36,528 nt of DNA, from positions 1,466,138 to 1,502,665 of the forward strand of contig MNCI01023457.1 in the NCBI GenBank assembly GCA_015680685.1. Reading direction: 5' to 3'. Positions within the stretch are counted from its first letter, which is position 1, and every line of letters starts with the position of its first letter. The notes beneath the pieces were generated by a model, which saw only the letters and a list, made by a program, of their open reading frames with translations, was not told the DNA's origin and made no database searches. The position numbers and the translations under genes are program-made. Of this stretch, positions 1 to 10,056 are shown piece by piece. The stretch comes from Gnetum montanum. Lineage: Eukaryota > Streptophyta > Gnetopsida > Gnetales > Gnetaceae.

Positions 1-98
1 ATATCGCGTACGCGATATCGCAGGTGAAGACGCGATATCGCGTACGCGATATCGCATGGGATGCGATATCGCGGCCTAGTGAAAACCGCGTCTCATCA
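1..98 (-). repeat. Family-A LTR end, inverted
   Basis: The reverse complement of this stretch matches the first 98 bases of the LTR at 31868 base for base, beginning with the LTR terminus TGATGAGACGCGG (read from 98 downward). It carries the same GCGATATCGC palindromes in the same long arrangement (two near the start separated by ATCCCAT). The LTR joins the reverse transcriptase reading frame of element B at 99, just before its YYSFLDGYSGYN motif, so a family-A element or solo LTR inserted into element B in the opposite orientation. The rest of the insertion and the left target-site copy lie outside the window, so I cannot tell solo from full-length. The right-hand flank is ATACT (99-103). 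Confidence 0.93.
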
Positions 99-99
99 A

Positions 100-2550
100 T
101 ACTATAGTTTTTTAGATGGTTATAGTGGTTATAACCAAATCCAAATAGCACTAGAGGACCAGGCCAAAACTACTTTCACTAGTCCACGGGGGACTTTTGC
201 ATATAGGAAGATGCCCTTTGGCCTATGCAATGCACCTATGACATTCCAACACCTTGACCTAAGCATCTTCTAGCAACAGATCGGCAATGGTGTAGAGGTC
301 TTCATGGATGACTTCTCCACCTATGGTACCATGTTCGAGCAAGCCTTGGACCGTCTAGAGCAGGTTCTAAAGAGGTGTGTAAACACCAATCTGCGGCTCA
401 ATTGGCAAAAGAGCCATTTGATGGTCCAAGAGGGCATTGTGCTAGGGCATCGCATCTCATCAATAGGGATCAGTGTAGACCCTGAAAAGATTAGGGTCAT
501 CCAAGGAATTACCCATCAACCAAGTACTGTCAAAGATGTGCGGTCATTCCTTTGACACACTGGTTACTACTGGCATTTCATTGAGCGCTTCTCGAAGATC
601 ACCCGGCTGTTGGTAGAACTTACAAAGAAGGATGCTCTGTTCATCTAGACCAAGGAATGCAAGTCTACATTACAAGAGCTGAAACAAAAAATCATAGAAG
701 CTCCAATTCTACAGGCACCTGATTGGTCTAGACCCTTTCACATTATGATGGATGCCTCCAACTACTCCTTAGGAGCCATGCTTACACAGTGTGACAATCA
801 GAAACATTTGTATTATATCCACTGTGCAACCTGTAGCATTGTGGGTGCTCAGCTGAACTATACCACCAATGAGAAGGAATTGATGGTGGTGGTGTTTGCC
901 TTGGACAAATTTTGGCACTATGTGCTTGGATACGAGGTGTTTGTGCACATAGACCATAGTGCTATTCGGTTCCTGATGAACAAACCAACGGTGAGCTCCT
1001 GCATAATTTGGTGGCTGGTGATTCTTCAAGAGTTTGATCTTACCATGGTAGACAGAAAGGGGACTGAGTATGTGATCGCTGATCACTTGTCCTGGTTACG
1101 ATGGGATGACGCAGAAGAGGAGGAGCCCTTATCTGACCAATTTCCAGATGAACTCCTCTTCGCAGGTGCTGTTGATCATCAAGCACCTAAGGAATCCCCT
1201 TGGTTCAATCGCATCCTCACCTACCTTACAACCTAGGAGCTGCCAAAGGAGTGGAACCATCAGCAAAAATAGCAGTTTCTCGATAAGGCCAAGCATTTCA
1301 TGGAAATCAATGGCCACCTCTACAAGGTGTGCATAGACGGCTTGGTTCGATGGTGTGTCCCTAATGATGATACACTACACGTCCTCCAAGATGCTCATGA
1401 GGGCCGTTGTGGGGGCCACTATGTTGGATGCCAAATGGCCATTAAAATCATGCTTGGAGGGTATTATTGGCCTACACTTTTCAGGGATGCACAATGGTTC
1501 ACCCGCTCTTGCGAACGATGCCAAAGAGATGGTGGGATGAAGGCACGGTTGGAGGGACCTCAACAGTGGATCTAGCCACTGGAGCCCTTCGAAATCTAGG
1601 GTATCAACTTCATGGGGTCCATCACCCCCTTGTCAAATAGAAAGACATACATCATCGTGGTTGTGGACTACTGTACAAAGTGGGCAGAAGCAGCAGCCAT
1701 TGTCGACTATTCTTCAAACACTACCATACAATTTGCCCAGCAACAAATCATTACCAGGTTTGGAGTGCCTCGCTCACTCATTTCTGACAATGGGACTCAC
1801 TTCATGGGTGTCACTTTTCGAAAACTCATGCAACGCTTAGGGGTAACATATAAATTCACAACACCCTATCACCCCCAAGCCAACGGGTAGGCTGAAGTCA
1901 CCAATAGGGAGATCACCAAGATCCTTACCCGAACCATTAGCAAATATAGGAGGGATTGGAGTACCAAGCTCAACAATGTCCTATGGGCCTATCGCTCTAC
2001 TTGGAAACTTCCTATAGGGTACTCTCCCTATGAGTTAGTGTACGGAAAGTTGCCAACACTTCCAATCTATGCAGAAATCTGGACACTATCCATAGCTAGT
2101 GACCTTGGCCTTGACCTACTGCTAGCACAATGTGAATGATTAATCAATTTAAGTGTGCTAGATGAGAACCGATTAGTGGCCCTATTTTCCAATGAGACCC
2201 ACAAGGCTTATAACAAGAAATGACATGATCTTAGGATTTAGAAGGTCACATTTCAATGTGGAGACAAGGTATTGTATTGGAACCCCTCACATGTATTCCA
2301 ATCGACAAAGTTTCAGACACTATGGGAGGGACCTTATATTGTCTCTGAAACCTTCCCATCCGGGGCCTTGCTCATCCACAAACTTGGGGATCCCACCAGA
2401 ACACAGTTGGTCAACCTCCAACAACTAAAACCTTTCCGTGAGCTCCACACAACCAGTGCCACTGCCTCATCATCACCCAATCACCCACACTCCATTTTTT
2501 ACGTCTCCTCCTTTCCACCCAGTCGTGGGGGAGACCGTCATCCTTGCTGA
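100..2550 (+). pseudogene. pol: Athila-like pol: RT, RNase H and integrase, broken by stops
   Basis: One reading frame runs the whole length with no frameshift. RT: FLDGYSGYN near 110, MPFGLCNAP near 211-237, and FMDDF at 301-315, a YxDD-type catalytic box. RNase H: DASNYSLGAML near 748, the NEKELMVVVFAL block near 868, and IADHLSWL near 1075. Integrase: zinc-binding HHCC region about 1396-1530 (HEG, GGHY, CERC); core from about 1600 with SDNGTHF at about 1783 and the Glu of AEVTNREI at 1894. The first catalytic Asp (normally GID in this lineage) is Asn at 1606-1608, so integrase would be inactive. The C-terminal GDKVLYW and GPYIV motifs of the integrase tail are present (about 2260-2350). 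In-frame stops: TAG at 271, 646, 1234, 1270, 1573, 1597, 1888, 2239; TGA at 553, 2137, 2221. The frame ends at TGA 2548 in GGDRHPC. Confidence 0.92.
2520..2534 (+). promoter_or_regulatory. Internal polypurine-tract-like motif at the end of pol
   Basis: The sequence CAGTCGTGGGGGAGA overlaps the last codons of pol. It shares CARTCGTGGGGG with the 3' polypurine tract of the same element (7707-7720), and its equivalent in the family-A element is at 36395-36409. A second purine tract of this kind can prime plus-strand DNA synthesis in retroelements. That role here is inference from the match. The alternative is chance retention of a coding Gly-Gly-Asp run. Confidence 0.5.
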
Positions 2551-2570
2551 TCCACTTCCCTACACCCCTC

Positions 2571-2700
2571 ACCATTTTTTTATTTTTTTTACACCTTTTT
2601 GTTTTCCACTTTTTGTTTTCCATTTTTTGTTTTACATTTTTTGTTTTACACTTTTTTGTTTTCCACTTGTTGTTTTACACTTTTTTTTTTCACCATCATT
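2571..2700 (+). repeat. T-rich tandem array, unit about TTTTGTTTTYCAC
   Basis: Six or so imperfect copies of a 17-21 base unit (TTTTTGTTTTCCACT, TTTTTTGTTTTACAT and similar) directly follow the pol stop. A closely similar array follows the gag-protease ORF of the family-A element at 36445-36528. Conservation in two differing elements suggests a function such as a transcript 3' end or spacer element, but simple-repeat slippage would give the same look. Confidence 0.8.
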
Positions 2701-4164
2701 CATACATTTGTAATTTCTCGATACATTTTTTCCTTTCTTTACTTATATTTCCTTTCTTTGTGGATGTTTTATTTTTTCATGTAATTGCTAATCTATCGTC
2801 TTGCTGTCTTCAGATGTCTAGCATGGTCAATTTTTGTTACGATGGGTACTGTAATAGTCTTCCTCATTATCTGGCTCCTACCATTGCATGGTTGTCCTTG
2901 GATTTTACATTCGTTTTCACTTCATAAATTTGGTAGTGAGTCCACGTCATCCACCAGTTCACCATTCCATGGTTTTCCCTTTGTCGTGAACATGAAACCC
3001 CTTCACTTAAAAACATTTTAATCAATGTGTGACTTATGTAGTTCCCCAACTATGGGATGACCCAATGGTTTGACTCGGGTGTGACATCAAGAGGACTGCT
3101 TTATTCGTTGTTCTGTTCTATTCCCTAGGTTGCTGGTGTGTCCTTACAGGTTTCCTACCACTCCAAGTCTCTCTCCACAAAAGCTTTTGGGCAATTCAAC
3201 CTTGCATGGTGTGGTCCTCATTGAAAAAACAAAAGAAAAAGAAAAAAAAACAAACAAAAAAAAAAGAAAGAAACAAAATAAACAAATAAATAGAGGATTC
3301 AAAGCACATCCCTTAGTTGGATGCATGCACACTCACATGGGTCTTCGCATGGTGTGGTTCCCCCGCACAAAAGAAAAAAAACACAAATCGCGGTGGGAAT
3401 TCAAAGCACACCCCTTAGACCACCTCTCACAGGCCTCATGCACTAGTTATGGGACTTCCTTGGTCCCCTCAAACTTTTTCCTGTTTTTCTTCCTTCTTCT
3501 CACGTTTCTTGAAGTGGTGGTTCTCTGTGGGGTCATTCTTGCTTCCTTGGGGGATGGTCGGAACTTTGTCTATCGCTGCGATGTCACTAATTGCGGATGG
3601 TTTTGGGTCTGAGCTTAGGAAAGGTTCTACTGGGTCACTTAACCACAATCGCACACAGGGTTTCATGTGGCCAACACTCAAAATTTCCATTCTCTCCTCT
3701 CCCTCTATTCCCACTTCTCTCTATACTCACCTCACTGCCCTTTCTATGTTTTATGCGTTCATCGTGTTTTCTGTAGGTCTCTCATGCCTTGGCAGGTTCT
3801 CTTGGTTTGGAGTCTTCACTGGTCAACACCACTTATTAGCACCCGGGCCCATGGACCCTAGTGTTGAGGGTATGTAGGGGCTACAAAGGCTGTTGCCTAC
3901 TATGGGGAGGACCCACCTGCATACTCCTGATTCTGCCTGTTAAGCCTCCCATCCTTTGGATTTCTTGGTTGATTGTTTTCAGTGTCCCATCATTCGTTTT
4001 CTTCCTCGCAGAGTTCTTTTTGGCCCCCATTCTCCAATTTTGTCTCTTTTTCGCATTCCATTCCCTTCCTCCTATCCTCAACCATGACCGAGCCTTTCCC
4101 ACGCTTCAACTGCCTCAATTTGTGTTTTCAAATTCATCATTTCGGGTGTTTTATGGGTTGGTCA
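2701..4164 (+). other. Non-coding spacer of element B between pol and internal promoter
   Basis: I see no credible gene here; the open frames are low-complexity or lack any recognisable motif. It holds an A-rich tract at 3224-3292 and a partly duplicated block. GGATTCAAAGCACATCCCTTAG near 3295 recurs with changes near 3396, and GCATGGTGTGGT at about 3204 recurs at about 3348, each followed by an A-rich run. Pyrimidine-rich sequence dominates 3670-4130. The stretch is probably untranslated element sequence. Confidence 0.6.
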
Positions 4165-4250
4165 ATGCTAGTATACGGGTGAATAGTGCTGTGTATACAT
4201 GGTCACGTATACGTGGCCCTGTTGACGCAGCGCCCAACCCCTATATATAC
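4165..4250 (+). promoter_or_regulatory. Internal promoter of element B, partial copy of its LTR promoter
   Basis: GTATAC palindromes lie at 4171, 4193 and 4207, followed by ACGTGGCCCTGTT at 4211 and a TATA box (TATATATA, 4242-4249). The LTR of the same element has GTATAC, then ACGTGGCCCTGTT at 7825, then its TATA box at 7860. Across 4211-4231 and 7825-7845 only two bases differ, both placed the same short distance upstream of TATA. Transcription would start near 4270-4280 and run into ORF3. The resemblance is seen directly; promoter activity is inferred. Confidence 0.6.
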
Positions 4251-4396
4251 CCCTCCACACTTTGTCATTTTTTCATCATTTGGAGTCCAAATTGAGAGGA
4301 TATTTTGCCATTTTTCTACCTAACCCTTCCCAACGCACCTACATTCCCTCGCGTGTCTGCATCAACCTGTCCTTGCCTCTTTTTATGCAACTGGAG

Positions 4397-4619
4397 GTAT
4401 GCTCTCAGTCGTGGAGGGGTTGTGCCTTTGTGTAATTAGTTAATTAATTAATTAGTTGTTAATTACAAAAAATTTTGGCCCTAACCCCTAAATTAACACT
4501 CCGGGAGACTTAACGATGTGCCTGTGTCATTAACATAACTTGGTCAAACTGAGAAAGTATATACGGACCATCTTAAGCTACTTATGCACGATGTAATGGG
4601 CGGTTATGCTTGATTGCAG
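4397..4619 (+). other. Probable intron in the 5' leader of ORF3
   Basis: A donor-like CTGGAG|GTATGC ends an upstream segment at 4396. An acceptor-like TTGATTGCAG ends at 4619, immediately before the ATG of ORF3 at 4620. The interval is 223 bases and AT-rich (including repeated TTAATTAA-type sequence), like plant introns. No splice evidence is available, so this is an inference from signals and position. Confidence 0.45.
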
Positions 4620-7470
4620 ATGGCACCCAAACAAAGGCACCCAAGGGAAGAAGGACCATCACAACCAAGGGACAAGCGCCCATGCATAGGAAGGGGACAA
4701 GATGTGCAATCGCCAGAGTATGCAAAGGGCTCCCATGCAATTGGGCCCTTCTGCGAACGACCTGACATAGAATCTGTTCACCACATTCCAGAAGAGGAGA
4801 TTATCTATGTGCAATCGCTAGGGGATGAGACTCCTAGGATAGCACCACGACTTGAGGTCACCCTGACCCAAGCCTGCCTTGATGCTATCATGCCACACGA
4901 GGTGCAACGGATGGTCCTCCAAGAGCTAAATTTTGGACCATTCCTTGAGAACGAGCCAGAAGACGTGAGGCTCCAATTGCAAAACTCTTCGTTGTGGCCA
5001 ATCATCACAACCAATGGTGAATGGTACTTAGGAGAAACTTATCTCTTCTGGATGAATCGGCAACTAGGGTCTAGATTAAGAATCAAAGACATTAATGTCT
5101 CTTACTCTTCAGAAGCAATAGCGCAAGCTCTGGTGTTTCCTAAAACTGGGGTAGATGTGGTAGAAATTCTGAAATAGGCCAATCCAGAGGCAAAGGCGTA
5201 ATGGATCAGATGGTGCTATGAGAGTGCAAGGAATTTGGCTTCTTGATCATGGTAGAGAGAGTCTACTCAAAGATCATGTTTTACCATTTGAATCCAATGG
5301 TAAGACCCAGCAAAATCACTGCCTTCTCTGCTCGTGCGTGTGCTTCCTTGAGTGGAAAATTTCCCATGAGTCTTCCACAACTGTTATTTTTGGAGATTGA
5401 AAAGAGGTTCGCTGAGAATGAACGTGGAAGATGAGATCTCCCCTTTCCCTACCTAATCTGAAAGTTGTGCAAACGGGTAGGGATAGCATGATATTCTAAT
5501 GACATAATACGGTGTGCCCCAATTGCCTCGTGGTGAGAGATGATGAAAGACAAAAATCCTGCCACCACATAGACAGAGGGAGAGCAGCAACCACCTCCAC
5601 CACCTACACAAACAACGTAGCCAGGCTCGCAAACCACAACAGAATACATTCGTGAGATCTGGGAAATGCTCTCAAGTTAGTGAGAGTAATCCAGCAGGAC
5701 TGGTGGAGGAGAAGACCCTTTGGTCTATCGCCCTACCATAAGCCACCTAGAGAAAGTGGCTCAATCAGTCAGCTTGCTTGAAAGGGCAGGGCTGATATTT
5801 TCCACCGCCTGAGCATCGATTCCAACCAAAACAGATCCAAGCATCTGAGATGTATCAACTGTAACCCAGCAGTTATTCCCTGAAATCTCAGGAAATGCTG
5901 CTACCTTCTCGGTATGCTTGGAAGATGGTGAGGAGGCAACGGTCTTGGTGATGCAGCACTAGGGATAGCAAGTTATGGCCGAAGTGGTTGCTGATACAAT
6001 TTCTATGGTCCTCAATGCATTGGTAGCACTTGTATCAAACATTCATGGACTACAAGATGTACAGGTGTCTACCGGAACTTCATGTAGCAAGATTGATGTA
6101 GCCCAACCTGAAGAATTGTTGGATCGACTAGTGGGAACTAGGCAACTGCTTCCAGATGTCTTTGACCTTCCGGATAACATTACTGCGACCCAGTCGGAGC
6201 TACTCTTGGCAAGGGGCAAGAGCGTTGTTTTGGAAGGGCAACTAGAAGCTGCTCAAGCCACTTGTCAGCATGTGGCAACGGAGGTAGCCCAATGAAGAGC
6301 CCAGCTTGTTGATCTAGCCATCCTCAATTGCAAAATCACCAGATATGAAGCTTTTCAACAACTTTAGCTTAAACTTCAGGTTGTTGAAGATGTAAGGGAG
6401 ATGATAATCTTTGACAAGTCTGTAGCAGATGCTCGAGTGTATCACTTAGAGAAGGACTTGGCGGAGGTTCGCTAGGAGAATGTGTAGTAGACTATAGAAG
6501 TTCATCGCCTGCGCAATGTTGGTGCAGAGAACGAACACATGAAAGATTTTATCCACCAACAATAGGAGGAGCTAGCCAGGGTGAACGATGACATAAGAAG
6601 GTTGACTGCTGAAAATCAAAATTTGTCAATGGAGGAGGTTTGGGCATTGCGACAAAAGTCTACAATTGAAATTTCTGCTTCGATGAACAAGGCCCTAAAA
6701 TTTGAAAAATTCAAAAATCATTACAGGGACCAAGTGGGATTACAGAAGGAGGTAAACGAGAAGCACATTCAAGTCACTAAAGCCTAGATGAACCAAGCGC
6801 TCCAGCAGCTCCAAGAGGGAGGCGATGTATGGCCATCTATCTTCGATGGGTTGAATGCCTACAATAAAGAAAATATCTACCTAAAGGAGCTACAGACTAA
6901 AGAAATGATAGAATACATGGATTTGGCCAACCTTCGGTATGCAAACCTAGCTATGCTCACAGCCGAGAGACCATGGTCAGAGTTAGAAAAACAAATGGCC
7001 GCCTCATATTCCCTATACAAGGGTGAGTTCTAGGTGCACAAGGCAACAAAAAAAAGCTGGCAACAACAAACGCAGAACTCAAGGTCCTCCGCACAAGCTT
7101 TGAAGGCCAACATACTGTCATGGAGGACTATGCCCAAAGAATGAATGACTACCAGCAGTTGCAGGCATCAGTTTGAACGTTTGATATCGAACGCAAGTAG
7201 TTCACAGCCTAGTTTGTCAATTTAAAAGAACTCATTCCGGTGTTGCCTTGCCCTTGGAAAGTTCCAGTTCTAGCACACATTGGAGAAGCTGCCTAGACCA
7301 TGAATGACCCTAGAAGCAAAGAAGAAAAAATGAGGGCTCTCTTGGAGGCTTTCTGGTTGCCTCCAAAAGTTGTAGCTACCGTGGGGTTATCGACATCCGT
7401 ACCGCCACCAACACATGGGCCAGAGGCTAGAGAGGGTCCATCAGAACCACCACCCCTAGGGATGGTGTGA
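4620..7470 (+). pseudogene. ORF3 of element B: extra post-pol protein with plant transposon-like domain and coiled coil
   Basis: The first ATG after the putative splice acceptor opens 185 codons (4620-5177), basic and proline-rich at first, then folded-looking sequence (NGEWYLGETYLFWMNRQLG). After one frameshift near 5180-5240 the frame continues (KIMFYHLNPMVRPSKITAFS, then LPFPYLI and KLCKRVGIA about 5440-5490). This resembles the second half of the putative plant transposon protein domain (Pfam PF20167), as recalled. From about 5975 to 7030 it is Leu/Glu/Gln-rich and likely coiled coil (LLLARGKSVVLEGQLEAAQA). Stops interrupt it at 6293, 6365, 6473, 6488-6491, 6563, 6785 and 7031. A homopolymer shift near 7047-7055 leads to a proline-rich tail ending at TGA 7468. 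Full length would be about 900 residues. Function is unknown; it occupies the place of the env-like ORF of Athila elements, but I see no signal peptide or clear membrane span. Confidence 0.65.
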
Positions 7471-7706
7471 TCTTCTCTAGTAATTTTGTGCATCATCCTA
7501 CATAGCAGAGGCTCCAGGACCATAAAGGTGTTCAATTTTATCTCTGAACACCGCCATTTTTGTAATTTTTCATCCTCTGTAACTCAGGCATTTGGTGAAT
7601 TCATGTTGTGTCATGTGTGTGTCATGTATGTGTTTAAGTTATGTGTGTTGTAAATAAGAATCCATACCTTCCAAATTGTAAAGTAACTCGAGGACGAGTT
7701 TTTGCT
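7471..7706 (+). other. 3' untranslated region of element B
   Basis: No coding sequence is evident. The block ends with CTCGAGGACGAG (7688-7699) just before the polypurine tract, a placement I recall as common in plant Gypsy elements. Low-complexity GTGTGT-like sequence lies at 7606-7650. Confidence 0.55.
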
Positions 7707-7720
7707 CAATCGTGGGGGTA
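7707..7720 (+). promoter_or_regulatory. 3' polypurine tract of element B
   Basis: CAATCGTGGGGGTA directly abuts the LTR start TGATGAAG at 7721. Its position and purine run fit the plus-strand primer of LTR retrotransposons. Confidence 0.75.
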
Positions 7721-8655
7721 TGATGAAGTGTCATTAAGTCAATGCGTCGACTAGGCTGCGTATACGGGGCTACGTATATGCGGCCGTGTCGATACGATCC
7801 CGTCGACATAGCCTCCCTGCGTCAACGTGGCCCTGTTTACGTAGCCACCCTTCCCGGCCTATAAATAAGAGGGCCTTCTATCTCATTTAGACATCTTTTT
7901 GAGTAGTTGTAGCGAAGCTCTTGTAGTTTGTTCCCTCAAGAGATAGAATATTTTCCAAGTGCCCGTAGTAGGTGTAAGAAAAGTGATCGGATTTTTATTT
8001 GAGCATTGATGTATCTGAGCCCATTGGCATGACAGCAATAAAGACGAACTATTCAAGCATTCCTTGCATCATTTGGACTTAGTTATTTCATGCATTTAAT
8101 AGTTTAATATGTTTATGCTTTATTAGTTACTTGTTGATGCTTTATTAGTTACTTGTTGATTACTTATGTTTTCATTATTATAATTCCAATCGTTATTGTT
8201 CATTCGTAGTTCGTTAAAGCCATAAGTACAACCATCTCGAATGTAATCCAAACACTTGGTAAGCCTAGTGACGCTTAACGTCTGGTAACCCAGTAGTGTT
8301 GGGAGATGCTCAGAACGTGCTCGGAAGATGGGACCGGATACTTATGCTAGGAATAGTTAGAATTTAAACTAGGATAATTAGAGATTAGATAATAGTTTAT
8401 TCCTTACTTTCCATACCTCAATTAGCCACCAAAAAGATAATTAAAAAGATATAAAAATCATTAGCCTTAGTCTCACTTAACCATCGTAAACAGAACCTCA
8501 CAAGTGAGATTAGGATGACAACGACCATTCTAATCCAAGGTTTCACTAGTTAGAAGTCTGGTGTATGTTAAGTGCTTATAGTCTGTGGATTTCGACCGAG
8601 TCATGAATGCTTGTGATTCGTATGGTTGGGCATAGGGGTACCTAGCCACTCATCA
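7721..8655 (+). repeat. 3' LTR of element B (935 bp)
   Basis: It starts TGATGAAG and ends CACTCATCA, matching the termini of family-A LTRs (TGATGAG and CTCATCA). It shares several blocks with them in the same order: the TATA region, GTAGCGAAGCTC, CCCGTAGTAGG, CAATAAAGACGAAC, GGTAACCCAGTAG, GGATACTTATGCTAGG, and GGGGTACCT near the end. The TATA box is at 7860-7866 and the poly(A) signal AATAAA at 8037-8042. The U3 region has palindromes GTCGAC (7748 and about 7801) and GTATAC. Unlike family A, the segment after the poly(A) signal has no triplicated stem modules. Confidence 0.92.
7860..7866 (+). promoter_or_regulatory. TATA box of LTR-B
   Basis: TATAAATAAG follows the GC-rich palindromic U3 segment, 140 bases into the LTR. 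It is in the same position as the TATA boxes of LTR-A and LTR-C. A start about 30 bases downstream is expected. Confidence 0.75.
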
Positions 8656-9895
8656 TATAGTCATACTATCAAAATTGGATCCTATGCAACAAATCTTCTT
8701 TTATATGTAGATGATGCTACCTTAATCTTCACTACTGTAGAAGGTATGCAAAATATGTTGTAAATTTTAGAAAATTATTGGAATTTATTTAATCTTCAAG
8801 TGAATGTAGATAAAACTAAATTGATGATCTAAGGTACAAGAAATAACTATTATAACTTTAATTTTGGAGATACCAATGTGCAAATAGTAGATTCTTTTAA
8901 ATATTTGGGTCTCATTTATATGAAGAATTACATGTGGGAAAAGTACATCAAAGAAAAAATAGCAAGAGGTTCAAAGGCTCTCTTTTCTTTTAGAAACAAG
9001 TGTTAGGATTTAAGCCTTTATGCTTGAAAAGTCAAAAAATAATTTTTTAGACTATCATCTATCCTACTGTATTATATGGATGTGTTGTTTGGGTACCTAA
9101 ACTCAATGCTAAAATTTGAAAAGATATTAAAAGAGTACAAAAATTTTTATTTTCAATAGGTTAAATGTAAAAACTTTATTCAATGTTATTATGTGAATGT
9201 GATTTATTACCTTTAGAAGTAGAAATCTTATGCCAATTCATTACGTACACTCATAGCTTGCATATCTCAAGGTAAGAAAAAGTATCTAAATCAGTTATTG
9301 AGGATTCATGAGCCTATGGTTGCTATTTTTAGGGGATGCAATAATTGAGAAAATGGAATATCCCTTGGAAGGACATATAGCAAAATTCTAAGCATATTTG
9401 CCAACTAGTCAAACAAAAGATTTTAACATAGATGTGGACTAATGTGAAAGGCAAGAGGAAATTTTATTTACACCACATTAGATCTAATAAACTATACATA
9501 GAAGCTCACTATCTCTTAGCTACTATTCCCATCAAGTATCAAAATGCTATTAGTAAGCTTTGCTTATGTTTTCATCATCTTAGAATTGAAAGTGGATGAT
9601 AGATTTAAATCCACTAAGAAGAGCACATTTGTAGGTTGTACAAATTAGGAGCCCTTAAAGATGAGTTATATGCATTTTTTTTCTCATGCTATGACTACCC
9701 ATTTGAGACAGTGTTATAATATTATAGCAAAAAAATTGTATGATTTGTTTTTTATGTCTCCATTGTTGCTTTGTCAATTTGTAGAGTCTATTTTTATTTT
9801 TCATAAAAATGTAATATCTATCCAATAGATCCTATGGGTCTTCAGACATAATAAAGCTTCATTTCATTTCACTTCATAATAGCATGTCACAAATA
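8656..9895 (+). pseudogene. LINE (non-LTR retrotransposon) reverse transcriptase 3' part, decayed
   Basis: Translation gives LLYVDDATLIF at about 8695-8727 (catalytic YVDD at 8704-8715), then LENYWNLFNLQVNVDKTKLMI and SFKYLGLIYMKN. This is the order typical of LINE reverse transcriptases (catalytic box, VNxxKTK, YLG). Downstream similarity is weaker but includes a Cys/His-poor C-terminal block with HHLRIESGW near 9577 and DELYAF near 9660. Stops and frameshifts break it throughout. A T-rich repetitive tail (CATTTCATTTCACTTC near 9866) may be its 3' end. The 5' part is missing because element B inserted here; the other half would lie left of the window. Confidence 0.78.
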
Positions 9896-9955
9896 GTGTA
9901 TGCATGGAGTTGTCTAGGTACCTTAGCCTACTATGCTAGCCTTGCATCATGCTTC

Positions 9956-9960
9956 ATAAG
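9956..9960. repeat. Target-site duplication ATAAG, left copy
   Basis: A perfect 5-bp match to 11002-11006 on the other side of the solo LTR. Five bases is the usual size for Gypsy and Copia integrases. Confidence 0.93.
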
Positions 9961-9986
9961 TGATGAGACGCGGTTTTCACTAGGCC

Positions 9987-10030
9987 GCGATATCGCGTCT
10001 TCACCTGCGATATCGCGTACGCGATATCGC
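9987..10030. promoter_or_regulatory. U3 palindrome array of the solo LTR-A, three GCGATATCGC copies
   Basis: Perfect palindromes sit at 9987-9996, 10007-10016 and 10021-10030, ending 16 bases before the TATA box at 10047. Each has two or more intact CpG pairs. They are likely dimeric-factor binding sites or enhancer units, inferred from position. Confidence 0.75.
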
Positions 10031-10046
10031 GTCCCGCCGCCATATC

Positions 10047-10056
10047 TATAAATAAG
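10047..10056 (+). promoter_or_regulatory. TATA box of solo LTR-A
   Basis: TATAAATAAG follows the palindrome array. The same sequence is at 31985 in the full-length element. Confidence 0.75.

Larger units (their letters stand above)
99..8655 (+). mobile_element. Element B: Athila-like Ty3/Gypsy retrotransposon, 5' part outside window
   Basis: In order, this holds reverse transcriptase, RNase H and integrase in one decayed frame, a polypurine-like motif, a T-rich spacer, an internal promoter, a long extra ORF, a 3' polypurine tract and a 3' LTR. The pol signatures (YYSFLDGYSGYN, MPFGLCNAP, FMDDF, VQEGIVLGH) fit the Athila branch of Ty3/Gypsy, a lineage known for an extra ORF between integrase and the 3' LTR. 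The 5' LTR, gag and protease are beyond the left edge, behind the family-A insertion at 1-98. Element B is dead: pol has 11 stops. It sits inside a LINE, since non-LTR RT coding sequence starts right after its LTR. The base after the LTR begins TATAG, half of a target duplication whose partner is not visible. Confidence 0.9.

Noticed and set aside
2544-2927. Phe-rich hydrophobic frame resembling a membrane protein
   Set aside because: It is the translation of the T-rich tandem array; Phe and Leu codons come from repeated T runs.
3130-3612. 160-codon open frame in the element B spacer
   Set aside because: It is driven by A-rich low-complexity sequence and a local duplication; no motif and no conserved context.
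4620-7470. Envelope glycoprotein
   Set aside because: Only position supports it; no signal peptide, cleavage site or transmembrane segment is visible, and the sequence looks like a plant transposon domain plus coiled coil.
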